A stretch of 40,748 nucleotides of DNA from a candidate division WWE3 bacterium RIFCSPLOWO2_01_FULL_39_13 (GTDB lineage Bacteria; Patescibacteriota; WWE3; 2-01-FULL-39-13): NCBI GenBank assembly GCA_001772665.1, contig MEVH01000014.1, forward strand, positions 1 to 40,748, written 5' to 3'. The position numbers and the translations under genes are program-made. The notes under the pieces were generated by a model that was not told the origin of the DNA, ran no database searches, and saw only the letters and a program-made list of their open reading frames with translations. Shown here one piece after another: positions 24,392-33,529 of this stretch. The stretch's first letter is position 1, and every line of letters begins with the position of its first letter.

Positions 24392-25090
24392 ATGAAAAAG
24401 GGTGGCAAAGGAAAAGTTAACAAAAAATGCATCTATTGTGGCAAAAAAGCTGAAACTAAAGATCATATACCTTCAAAGAATTTATACCCAAAAACAAAAG
24501 GTTTAAATTTTACTACGGTTCCGAGCTGTAATAAATGCAATCAAAGTTTCTCAAGTGATGAGGTCTTTTTTAGAGACCATATTACAGCTTTTTCACTTGA
24601 TAAATCGATGAATGCTAGCTACTTATTTGATACAAAAATTAAAAGGTCAATCATAAAAGACAAGACACTAGCAAATTATATGTTTAACAAAATGAGTATT
24701 GTTGAGGTCAAAACACCACAAGGCTTATATATGGGCAAAAAGACTGCAATAACAATGAATAATAATGATTGGCAACATATCTATAAAGTTTTGGATAAAA
24801 CAATAAAAGGCTTAGTATACATTGAGCTAAATAAAGTACTACCAAAAGGTCATATCATTAAACACTTTGTTAAAACTGGTCCAGAGCTTGAAAAAAAGCA
24901 TAAAGATATATTAGATATTATGAACTGGAATACTTCGTTTTATCCTGACATTTTCCTTTATGGTTTTAACAGAGTACCAGAACGATTTGATTCGATATGG
25001 ATAACACAATTTTTTGGAACGGTTGTCTTTATGACCTTTATAAGACACAAAGATCAACCTAGTAATTTGCCAGATGTGCAAACGGCTTAG
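24392..25090 (+). CDS. HNH endonuclease-like protein
   Basis: 232 residues. CIYCGKKAETKDHIPSKNL then VPSCNKCNQSFSSDE gives two CxxC pairs around a DH-I-P segment, the pattern of zinc-stabilised HNH nucleases, with the DHIP His as likely metal or general base residue. The remaining 170 residues are unassigned. A TGTAAT box lies 7 nt before the ATG, so it may have its own promoter. It is next to a type I restriction system, which is where such defence nucleases are often found. Might instead be a nicking or homing enzyme. Confidence 0.7.
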   Translation: MKKGGKGKVNKKCIYCGKKAETKDHIPSKNLYPKTKGLNFTTVPSCNKCNQSFSSDEVFFRDHITAFSLDKSMNASYLFDTKIKRSIIKDKTLANYMFNKMSIVEVKTPQGLYMGKKTAITMNNNDWQHIYKVLDKTIKGLVYIELNKVLPKGHIIKHFVKTGPELEKKHKDILDIMNWNTSFYPDIFLYGFNRVPERFDSIWITQFFGTVVFMTFIRHKDQPSNLPDVQTA

Positions 25091-25301
25091 AGCGTTTATC
25101 AAATTCCCTCTACAATCTTAACCATCCCCGCCTCAACTAATTCAAGCACATGGTTGGTGCATAAAGCCTGTATAGTATCGCTGTGTTTTGGGGGGGCCAA
25201 ATGGATATTAGTATAAATGGTATAGTTTGAATTCTTCCCGGGAAAAAGACCAGAAAACAAGTTAATGAGCTCTTAAAACTTTTAGGCCAAAAAGAACTTG
25301 A

Positions 25302-26792
25302 TTAACCCACATAACACTTCCTAACATCTTCGGCTATGTAGAGCCAGGAAGAACTATTGACCGATTCTGCTATTGTGTCGAAAGATTTTATCCAGTCATA
25401 ATGCAGGTTTTCATCATCTAAAGACAAGTTCTGAAGTGCGGTATTTATTAAGACCCTTTTTTGCTCTGGTTCAGAACTTTCAAACAGCTCTCTCGCCCTT
25501 GAGGCAAGGTTAAGCACGTAATTTGCGTTGATATAATAGGTTTCGTCGGCTTCACGGGTATTAGACATTTTTCTTTCCAAACTTTCTTGCTTGGTACGAT
25601 ACTCTTTTCGTTTTTTTTCATAGAAGCTATTAGTAATACTACGGTCGAGCATGTCTTCGTACATCCTTTCGATTCTTGTTTCGTATTTTTGGTATTCGGT
25701 TTGGTACCTTTCGTGTAAATCCTTCTGAAAATGCTTTTTATCTTCGTGAGATTCTTTTAATGATTTGGTTATTTCATCAACAGCTTCTTGTGGAAGCTTA
25801 ATTTGACCGAATATATCAAGGAATCGTTGTGTAAGTGTGTTCTCGTTTAACCATTTTGCGTCGTGCTTGCCTTGGTATTGAGTGCAATGATAGTACACAT
25901 ACTGCCCCTTTTTCTTTTCAGGAGTAATCATGCAACCGCATACTGAACATCTTATTAGGCCTCTGTATAAATAGGGTAGCCCGGCATATTTGAATTTTTT
26001 CTTATTATGCCCGGCCTTTACTTCCTGAACTGCATCAAAAAGCTCCTTGGAAACAATTCGGTCGTATTTATGTGGATACAATTGCCCGTCATATAACATT
26101 GTTCCGTGATAGAACGGGTTTCTTAGGATTTGATCTACTTTGCTTTTGGTGCATTTCAGGTTGAAGATCTCGACCAGCTTATTTCTGATCTCTAACATTG
26201 AATAGCTTTTAGTTGAGTACCATTCAAAGATTTTCTTTACAATCTCTGCTTCTGGTTGTTCGATCTCTATCCACTTTTTATTTTTATCTATGTCTACATT
26301 TCTGTATCCAAAGGGAGCCTTCCCTGGCCACTCGCCATTTTCTAGCTTTCTTTGCGCTGTAATTTTCGAATCTTCTTTCAGCCGGTTAAGATATTGCTTG
26401 GCAAGGTATACCTTCGTGTCCCAGTCGGTAATATCCCTGCCTACAGAGTTTTTGTCTATGACAAGCCTATCGTAAACGAAATGGATCTCTTTATCGTAAT
26501 CAAGCCTTAATTCATCTATAGCGACGGCATCTCTGTAATTTCTTGTTATGCGGTCTACACGATAGGCGATAATTGCTTTAACATCATCGTTGGCTTTTAC
26601 AAAATCAAGCATTTCCTTAAATTTTCTTCTTATCTTGTAATCGGCACTTTCGCTAAATACATACTCGATAGTTTTATTAAATCCTTTTTCTTTTGCGTAT
26701 TCCCTTAGCATCGGTAACTGAATATCTTGTAAAGATAAACCTTCTTTTTCTTGTCTTAGGGTTGATACACGGGCTAGGATGACGGCTTTCAT
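25302..26792 (-). CDS. Large serine recombinase
   Basis: 496 residues. The resolvase domain begins AVILARVSTLRQE with nucleophile Ser10 and contains YRVDRITRNYRD. The recombinase domain follows (WPGKAPFGYRNV), a zinc ribbon (IRCSVCGCMITPEKKKGQYV, YYHC), and a coiled coil. The ending SSSWLYIAEDVRKCYVG is shared with the remnant at 14727. Its start overlaps the stop of the restriction-modification gene by 4 nt (ATGA), so integration and restriction genes share one transcript. A near-identical but truncated copy is at 39373-40326. Likely the active integrase of the 25.3-32.7 kb element. Confidence 0.9.
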   Translation of the reverse strand: MKAVILARVSTLRQEKEGLSLQDIQLPMLREYAKEKGFNKTIEYVFSESADYKIRRKFKEMLDFVKANDDVKAIIAYRVDRITRNYRDAVAIDELRLDYDKEIHFVYDRLVIDKNSVGRDITDWDTKVYLAKQYLNRLKEDSKITAQRKLENGEWPGKAPFGYRNVDIDKNKKWIEIEQPEAEIVKKIFEWYSTKSYSMLEIRNKLVEIFNLKCTKSKVDQILRNPFYHGTMLYDGQLYPHKYDRIVSKELFDAVQEVKAGHNKKKFKYAGLPYLYRGLIRCSVCGCMITPEKKKGQYVYYHCTQYQGKHDAKWLNENTLTQRFLDIFGQIKLPQEAVDEITKSLKESHEDKKHFQKDLHERYQTEYQKYETRIERMYEDMLDRSITNSFYEKKRKEYRTKQESLERKMSNTREADETYYINANYVLNLASRARELFESSEPEQKRVLINTALQNLSLDDENLHYDWIKSFDTIAESVNSSSWLYIAEDVRKCYVG

Positions 26793-29700
26793 CGTAAATA
26801 CTCTTTTGTAACTATTTTATCGATCTCTTTCATTAGCTTGTCTGTTTCGGTTAGCGCAACAATTATTTTCTGATAATGTTCGATGTCTGAATTATTAAGT
26901 GTCCTTCCTTTACGATCTTTTAGCCACTTTTGAGCGGGTTGGTAGCCTCCAATGTAAAAATTCCAGGCGACTTCCGAGATATTCCCAAAATATTGGCTGG
27001 AATTGATAAAAACGTTCCCTTCCTTATATTCTATTTTTTCTACTGTATCGGAACCTGCTATCGGATAAGTAGTAATAAGTTTGTTTACCTTTGGCGATTC
27101 TAGCAAATGAAGTGCCCTAAGTTCCGAGCCAAGACTTACTAACTTTCGAAAGCTATTTTTATCTTTCGGATAAGGCAAGCGCGGAAAATCAATTTTTAAG
27201 AACTCCTTGTATTTTTGTCGATATTTTGGAGAATGCAAAACAGCGTAAATATAGTCAAAAATATCTTCCGGCGAGACCTTGCCGACAGTTACTTCTATTT
27301 CATCGACTATTTCTTTTTTGAGGTTTGAGGTTCTAGTTCCATCTTCATAATAAAGATAAAGAGGGAAAGCATAGCCTGTTTCTTTTGTTTGTAGTGAAAC
27401 GGCACAAATATCAACGATATCTTTAGTTATAAAGGCATGTTGAAAACTAAAGGTGCTCTGTTGCCTGCAGGTTAACAGGGCAAGGTTATCTTTTGAAACG
27501 AGATGTTTGAAGACTTTTCGACCTGGTCTGCTGACTAAAGATGGGTCGTAGTAGATCCATCGGTAATCGAATGGCCTATATTGAATTTGCTTTATGTAAC
27601 CTTCATTGAAGGATTTTCTTTTTAATCTTTCGGTTAACTTATAGCTACTTGAGTCAATAACACGAAATGTTTGTTTGAAATTTTCGTCATAATCACCAGA
27701 CAAAAGTTTTTGCATTCTAAACTCCAAAGAATCTTTGTTCCTATCAATGAATAACGCATCCCTGTCGGTTTTTACTCCAGAGTTTGAGATTGGGAATATC
27801 TCATCAACTACGAACCCTTTTTCATATTCTTCATTCGCACCAAAATCTTTAGGTACAAAGAAATAATTCGGGTGGGAATAATTAAGCTTCTCCCATATAA
27901 CATTTTTTATAGTGCTTTCGTTGAGTTTCTTAAATTTGAATTCTTGTGTCCCATAAATTTCGGCATGGCGGACTGTTCCTAAGTCAACCTGTTTCCCGTC
28001 CTTACGAATCAATATATTGATTGATACTCCCTGCTCAATATTGAACACGTTCTCATCCTTGCTACCATTAGGTGCATGTTCTTTCTTTTTGGTACTCCCA
28101 TGAAGATCAAGAATGTAAATATCGTCAAATGTTTCTAGCAGATGCTTTCTCATCTGGCGATGAGTGACCCCGTCGATAAAAGAATTGTTTGTGATCATAG
28201 CGACAATTCCACTCCCATTCTTCTCTATAAAATGTTCTGCGAAACGGATAAACTTAATGTAGTCGTCATCCAAGTTGATTTTTCTTTCATTTAGCCCTTC
28301 TTTGTATACCTTAATAAGATTCTGTATCTATTTGCCTTTATTGGAGGAACTGACACTATATGGGGGGTTTCCCATTACAACCATTATTGGTTTTTCATTT
28401 TTAATTCTAGAGGCTTCTTTAGCTTCTTCGGCAATACTAGCACCGAAGTCGAATGCCAGAAGTTCAGGCTGGTTAGTTACCTCTTCGAGAGAATTTGTTA
28501 AGTAGATGCCAAGTCTGGCTTTACCCATGCGGGTTTCGTTAAAGTATAAAAAACCTGTTTCCTTAAGTGCCATGCTGAGTTTTAAGTGCGCGATGGTGTA
28601 TGGAGCCATCATTAATTCGAAACCGTATATCCGTGGGAGTAATTCATGGTGCACATATGAAGGCCAACGTCCTTTCTGTCCAGAGTTTTTGATCCGGGTG
28701 TATATTTTGCCTATAACATCGCTGATAAACGTTCCAGTTCCTACTGCGGGATCAAGTATCTGGACTTTGTGAAGGCCGTTACTGGTTCTTGCCGTATTTG
28801 CGAGACCTTTGGGTAAGTTAAATTCGTTTTCGAGAAGATAGTCAACCGAGCGCACTATAAACTGTACAACCGGAAGTGGAGTATAGTAGGCACCCATCCT
28901 TTTTCGCAAGTCGTCGTCATACTCTTTTAAGAAGTCTTCGTAGAAATGGATTACTTGATCCTGTGCACGTTGAGTTCCTTTTTTGATAGTATTTTTGAAG
29001 TATTGACCCATGAGTTTAGCAACATCTGCATGGGTATATACCTCGCATAATTCATCTACTATGTATGAAAGTTGTTTTTCGAAATTTCTGCCTGCTATAT
29101 GGTCGAAAAAATGACCTAAAAATGGATTAGAAGCAGGAATGAGTTCTCTGGCTTCTTGTCGACTAAAAGTGTTCAATGATTTGTCATAGAAACGGGCAAC
29201 AAAGAGTCCATATACCAGGGTTTGGGCGTACATATCAGCAAAGGTATCGGGTGTGAGATCATGTACAAGCAGTCTTTTAATAGTTTCGTATAAATTCATG
29301 AGTTCGAAATTTTTGCCTGATTCTGTTGCAAGGATTTGTCGCATATTATCCCTTATTCTTTGTCCTTTACCTCCCATTATTTTTGCAAGGTGCTTTCCAG
29401 AACGGATTGGTTCTTTATGTGATGCTGTAAAATCGAGCAATGTCTTTGCAATGTATTCGTAGTTCTCTGGTTCAGGAGTTATTGTTCGTTTCTTTATATC
29501 GTGGGTTCCGATTGTAATAGGTTCTCCATAAGGCAAACCGTTTCTATAGAATCTGAATTCAAGATAATCAGTGAGGATCAAGTTCGCATAGCCGTAGTAT
29601 CTAGACATTTGCTCCGATTTCTCGATCTTATCCAAAGACTCACCGATATCCTTTGTTTCGATATAGAGAATTGGAATATCGTTTTTTATTACGACAAAGT

Positions 29701-29875
29701 CTGGTTTGTTGCCTTTTCTTGCTTTAGGGTCGTGGTCAAACCTGTGGACATTGATTTCCTTAAATACTTCTCTGAGCATGATCTCAAAGTCAGCTCGATA
29801 GCCATATTCGGATGTTTCATCATGGGAGAATTTGATTGAAATCGATTGGATATAGTTTTCTAAAGTCTCCTTCAT
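26789..29875 (-). pseudogene. Single-chain restriction-methylation enzyme with an in-frame TAG
   Basis: One frame runs the whole length, about 1028 codons, with a single TAG at 28330-28328. Part 1 (515 residues) has a PD-(D/E)XK nuclease (Asp59, Glu73-x-Lys75 in PDFVV...YIETK), SAM motif DPAVGTGTF (Asp375) and catalytic NPPY (Asn503). Part 2 (494 residues from a TTG at 28273) continues the methyltransferase (GIVAMITNNSF) and a C-terminal specificity domain (YRPFDYRWIYYDPS) like that of type ISP enzymes. No helicase is present, so it is nearer type IIG. The 18 codons between the parts are open, and TAG lies where a Trp codon TGG would be one base away. As annotated it is broken, unless the stop is read through. 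Confidence 0.85.
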
Positions 29876-30063
29876 TATCTCTTAACCTCGATGAAATTAT
29901 TTAAATCAACCTTTTTTATTCTGTACTGCTTGCCGGCCTTATAAGCTACAAGTTTTCCTGCCTGTATCCAGCGGTAAACAGTTAAGTAGGCTACTTTCAA
30001 CATTGTTGCTACTTCCTCTATGGTGTAATACTCGTCCTCTATGTTATTGTTCATTTTTATCAT
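29875..30063 (-). CDS. Excisionase-family HTH protein
   Basis: 62 residues: DEYYTIEEVATMLKVAYLTV, then YRWIQAGKLVAYKAGKQYRI and a short C-terminal helix. This is the MerR-like winged helix (helix-turn-helix 17) of excisionases and small regulators. Start and stop overlap its neighbours (TAATG with the methylase gene; 20 nt with the Rep gene), so it is an operon member. It may direct the recombinase toward excision or control the element's transcription. Confidence 0.85.
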   Translation of the reverse strand: MIKMNNNIEDEYYTIEEVATMLKVAYLTVYRWIQAGKLVAYKAGKQYRIKKVDLNNFIEVKR

Positions 30064-31186
30064 TCCTTATCATCCTATCATGGATTGCAACTAACCTTAA
30101 TGGCTCAAATTTCTCTATTTCTGTCCGCAATTTTGAGAATACCTCTGTTGTATCTGGCTGTTTTAACTCTTTCATTTTTCTATTTAAGTTGTACCAGTAA
30201 TAGTTTCCGTATGGTTCTATTATCTGCCGGTATTCCCGCACCCCTATCTCGTCGAGCAGTCCTCTAAAGCAAGTTAGTTCGAGTGCCTGCGTGGGCTTTA
30301 GGTCTGGGTTGGCTCTTAAAATCTCCTTAAAGGTTTTAACATGGCTATCGTGTTTATATGCCAATATCGGCGGATATGCTCCTTCGATTTCGTTAATGTA
30401 GTGAAGCAGTACCTTTTTAGCGATTTTTTGGTTGAAGATGTTTGTAAAAGTAGGTTCTGCTACCACGTCTACCTTTTTAAGAATTTGCCTGATCTTTGAT
30501 CTTCCGTTTAGCCGTATTTCGACTCTTAGTACCTCGAGAGGTTTTTGCTTTTTTAAAAGATCTAACAGGCTTAGCTGAATAGCATTGTCCTTTTCTTCGG
30601 CTCTCTTATCGCTTAGCTCGCCTTTTTGTAGGTCTCTAATCTTATCGTAGAAGACTACCTCAAACGTGTTGGCATGGTATTTAAAGCTGTGTCCTTCGTT
30701 TCTAAAATCTGTTCTGTTTGTATCCAATTTCTTGTTGATATTGAGCTTGGCTAGCTGTTCGATGTAGGTATACGGGGTCGAATAGTCGGTCAAGGCTATA
30801 TTTTTAGAGTAATGGATAGATGATACAAGTGCATCTTGTAGGTTATTTTCAAATACATAAACGCCCATGTCTTTCAGTACGGCTTTCAATTTTTGAATGA
30901 CATTGGAAAAGTCTTCATCTGCTACCTCATCAAAATTGTTGCCGAAAACCAGTTTCGGAGCAGAAAACTCAATTGCCAGTGTTTCACCAAGGCGTCCTGA
31001 GCAATTAAATCGGTTTGTAAGCGTGAGTTTGGGTTTGTATATCCCGCTTTTTAACTCTGTTGTTGTAGGATTTTGAACCAGCGTGAAGTATCCCCTTGAT
31101 GGATTCGTTATATCTTTTTCGAATTTACTTTTATCTACCATTGCAAGCATAGATTTATCCAGCATTAATTTGACTGTATCTACCAT
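30044..31186 (-). CDS. Replication initiator, phage gpII-like
   Basis: 380 residues. The opening MVDTVKLMLD, then IEFSAPKLVFGNNFDEV, IHYSKNIALTDYSTPY, and FRNEGHSFKYHANTFEVVFYDK match the pattern I know for replication-associated proteins of the gpII/CRI family, which nick DNA to start rolling-circle replication. The Tyr residues near the YDK segment are candidate nucleophiles. It suggests that this element can replicate as a circle after excision. Overlaps the SpoVG-like and HTH genes on either side. Confidence 0.7.
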   Translation of the reverse strand: MVDTVKLMLDKSMLAMVDKSKFEKDITNPSRGYFTLVQNPTTTELKSGIYKPKLTLTNRFNCSGRLGETLAIEFSAPKLVFGNNFDEVADEDFSNVIQKLKAVLKDMGVYVFENNLQDALVSSIHYSKNIALTDYSTPYTYIEQLAKLNINKKLDTNRTDFRNEGHSFKYHANTFEVVFYDKIRDLQKGELSDKRAEEKDNAIQLSLLDLLKKQKPLEVLRVEIRLNGRSKIRQILKKVDVVAEPTFTNIFNQKIAKKVLLHYINEIEGAYPPILAYKHDSHVKTFKEILRANPDLKPTQALELTCFRGLLDEIGVREYRQIIEPYGNYYWYNLNRKMKELKQPDTTEVFSKLRTEIEKFEPLRLVAIHDRMIRNDKNEQ

Positions 31187-31448
31187 AGCTCATTACTTCT
31201 TCAAACTTTTTAACGACTTCAGCGTGTATTAAGGTTGCAAAGTTCTTATTGATAGGGTGAAAAATGTTTATTTGCCTGTTCCTAACGATTTTTGTTGGAT
31301 AAACAAGCCTATATCCACCCTGTGGTCTAGTCATAATGCCAATTGAGCTCAAATATAGGTAATCATTTAAAACGAAGCTGGCAAAGGCTACTAGCCCGTC
31401 TTTCGGCTTAATTGGCACTATTTGTATTTCGGTTAGCGTTGCATTCAT
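31155..31448 (-). CDS. SpoVG-like nucleic-acid binding protein
   Basis: 97 residues from ATG at 31448; a TTG 27 nt upstream is also in frame. ITEIQIVPIKP-like start (LTEIQIVPIKPKDGLVAFAS), LNDYLYLSSIGIMTR, GGYRLVYPTK and FHPIN follow the SpoVG pattern, including the HPIN motif. SpoVG proteins bind RNA or DNA and act as regulators; in CPR mobile elements they often sit beside replication genes. It overlaps both neighbours, so it is in the element's operon. Confidence 0.75.
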   Translation of the reverse strand: MNATLTEIQIVPIKPKDGLVAFASFVLNDYLYLSSIGIMTRPQGGYRLVYPTKIVRNRQINIFHPINKNFATLIHAEVVKKFEEVMSYGRYSQINAG

Positions 31449-31605
31449 GACTTTTTTTCTTCTGCTGTTGGTCAACTTCCATCAACAAACTAAAAAACTT
31501 AATTAGACGGTTTTTATATTCGATATATTCAGCCTCGGACAACTCCCTGTCATATACTTGCTCGAGATAAGTCTTTAAATCCTGCTTATCGGCTACTAAT
31601 TCCAT
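31408..31605 (-). CDS. Small accessory protein of the second element
   Basis: 65 residues, helical: LKTYLEQVYDRELSEAEYIE, then YKNRLIKFFSLLMEV and a polar Gln/Lys/Asn tail. It resembles in size and layout the 69-residue protein at 10485-10694. It overlaps the SpoVG-like gene by about 40 nt in another frame. Probably the first gene of the compact operon running to 25302. Confidence 0.5.
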   Translation of the reverse strand: MELVADKQDLKTYLEQVYDRELSEAEYIEYKNRLIKFFSLLMEVDQQQKKKSHECNANRNTNSAN

Positions 31606-31704
31606 AATTAGGTATAGCTTATAGAAGAGGGTCGAGACAGTCGCTATTTCAGCGCTACTTCGGGGTGAAACTGATTACTTCGGATTGGAAAGGATTAAGG
31701 ACAG

Positions 31705-32739
31705 CTAAAACTTAAGTCTTTTAATACCCTGTTCATCCAGCTGTTCTTGCGTAATGGGGTTATTGAATTGAATTTTAGACTTAGATACCTTAAAGAAAAC
31801 CTGCCTGAATTCACCTTTAAACCCTAGTTGCTCCACAAATTTATTAAGGTCTTTAATAGAATTTTCTTTGGAAGCTTCTTTTATTTCATCGCCAGTTTTT
31901 TCAGTGTTTGGATTTTTATAAAGATAACTAAAGATAGTGTCATTTAAACTGAACAAGGCCAATTTTTTAAATAGAAAACCATTTATTATAATTTCCCTTG
32001 TTTGCTCCGAGTAGGTAATTTCGTAAACAGGCTTGTTTGTAGGGCTTTGGATGCTTTCTGTGGGCTTTGGGTCGTTCTTAATAATTTTCTCGTATTCTTT
32101 TTCATACCAATTAAGCACCTCGAAGTATCTATTGCCAAGTTTAAGGTGTACTAGCTTATCAAAATTATTAGGCCAGATTACTTCTTTAATGGCACTTTCT
32201 TTTTCAAGCTTTCTAAGCATGGTAAATCTTTCATCTGAATACTGCGATTTCTCCCTTTCATTTTTCGCTTTACTGTGGTGTACTTGTGGGATTGCGATGT
32301 TATCTTCGGGTGCGGTTATCTGCCGGCTTGTCTCGATCTCTTGCAATAAGCTCCAGATTTTTTCAAGCGACTTTCTGTTGAGTTTTGGCCTATTGACGTT
32401 AGCAGTGGACGGTTCCTGACCAATGAATTTCTGGTACGCTGGATCTTTCTTGATCTCTTGGTAGTATCCGTCAAACTTGGGTGTAACCTCAATACCATAG
32501 TATTCATTCTCATAATTGGATAGGCCGTAATCATTTATCTCGGGGAGTTTCACTACTTTTAGTATTTTGTCGTCATTTTGAAACTTGTACAAAAGACGCA
32601 GTAATTCATCTGTTGGATAATGACTATCTAAATCCCCCGATGGGTGCAGCAAAATCGGCTGCCCTTTAGGTGTTATGATTTTCTTATCATCAATCTTATT
32701 TAGGAGGAAATATATTTTTCCTTTACCTGATAAGGTCAT
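31705..32739 (-). CDS. Hypothetical accessory protein of the element
   Basis: 344 residues, hydrophilic. The middle (IWSLLQEIETSRQITAPEDN) is helical and low in complexity. The C-terminal 100 residues (REIIINGFLFKKLALFSLND ... FVEQLGFKGEFRQVFFKVSK) look like a small folded, possibly winged-helix, domain. No family recognised. It lies upstream of the element operon on the same strand and probably belongs to it. Confidence 0.55.
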   Translation of the reverse strand: MTLSGKGKIYFLLNKIDDKKIITPKGQPILLHPSGDLDSHYPTDELLRLLYKFQNDDKILKVVKLPEINDYGLSNYENEYYGIEVTPKFDGYYQEIKKDPAYQKFIGQEPSTANVNRPKLNRKSLEKIWSLLQEIETSRQITAPEDNIAIPQVHHSKAKNEREKSQYSDERFTMLRKLEKESAIKEVIWPNNFDKLVHLKLGNRYFEVLNWYEKEYEKIIKNDPKPTESIQSPTNKPVYEITYSEQTREIIINGFLFKKLALFSLNDTIFSYLYKNPNTEKTGDEIKEASKENSIKDLNKFVEQLGFKGEFRQVFFKVSKSKIQFNNPITQEQLDEQGIKRLKF

Positions 32740-32812
32740 AGTTCATTACATCTTTAATTCTAGTTAACATATTTTATCAGTTTTTAGTAAAATACCGGTA
32801 GTTTTTATAGCA

Positions 32813-33517
32813 ATGAAGTTAAAGATACCAGCATATACGATTTTTAAAGAGGAAATTTTTAAGAAGTTAACTTCAAAGAGGAAAAATGCCTTGTTTTGCT
32901 GGTCTTTGTTAGATACTTCAAGCTGGGAAGAGATACCTCCTAAGTATTACCCGGACTATAAAAACGGTCACAAGAAAGTAATTGAGATTATGAAAATGGG
33001 CAAAAGCATAAAAGAATTAGTAGATGAGGATATGAATTACTTTATTAGAAGATTTGTAAACGGCGAATTTCTCAGCAATTTTTTATTAGCTGCTGAGCTT
33101 GAAAATCAGCTGGATAGTTCTTGGAGGCTTGACTTAGATAACCTACAGCAAGCTGTATTCCCTGATGTTCTATTTATAAGTAAGTCCAACAGTAGAAAGG
33201 TAAACATCGAAGTAAAGGGAGTGATTAGCGCCTCGAATTTGAAAAACAGGATAGAAGATGAGGTAATACCGCATTTAAGAGATGAAAATTATAAGGAGTT
33301 TGTATTGTTACTATTGTTTCCTGTTTGTCCTGGGGAAAATCCTAATAGGGTTAATCAGCTGATCGAAGGTTATTATATTTATGAGACGGTGATGAACAAG
33401 GGTGGACAAAAAGTCTTATGTCAGTGTATTAAGCAAGATGCGGACGGTGACAGAAAAGCATTTTCTTTAGAGAAGTTAGTAGGTCGTTTGATTGCCGGGT
33501 ATTTTAGTAAGGCTTGA
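32813..33517 (+). CDS. Putative PD-(D/E)XK nuclease
   Basis: 234 residues. FPDVLFISKSNSRKVNIEVKG holds Asp118, Glu133 and Lys135 in the D-x14-E-x-K spacing of the restriction-endonuclease fold, with Glu95/Glu97 in the preceding helix (LLAAELENQL). The N-terminal 90 residues are helical. It reads away from the leftward element. A Panacea-like gene starts 12 nt downstream, so the two are probably an operon. A DNA- or RNA-cleaving toxin or defence nuclease is a reasonable inference; no close family is recognised. Confidence 0.6.
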   Translation: MKLKIPAYTIFKEEIFKKLTSKRKNALFCWSLLDTSSWEEIPPKYYPDYKNGHKKVIEIMKMGKSIKELVDEDMNYFIRRFVNGEFLSNFLLAAELENQLDSSWRLDLDNLQQAVFPDVLFISKSNSRKVNIEVKGVISASNLKNRIEDEVIPHLRDENYKEFVLLLLFPVCPGENPNRVNQLIEGYYIYETVMNKGGQKVLCQCIKQDADGDRKAFSLEKLVGRLIAGYFSKA

Positions 33518-33529
33518 ATTGCTTAGTTA

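Noticed and set aside
25190..25196. Run of seven G residues as a possible phase-variation tract
   Set aside because: It lies in a non-coding stretch between convergent genes, with no start codon or promoter placed to be switched by it.
25240..25304. Short frame encoding VNELLKLLGQKELD before the recombinase stop
   Set aside because: It is preceded by a stop a few codons upstream and has no start. At most it is a remnant of a lost gene.
28328..28330. TAG as a sense codon in an alternative genetic code
   Set aside because: TAG ends pyrG, dnaG and other intact genes in the window, so a simple nonsense change is more likely.
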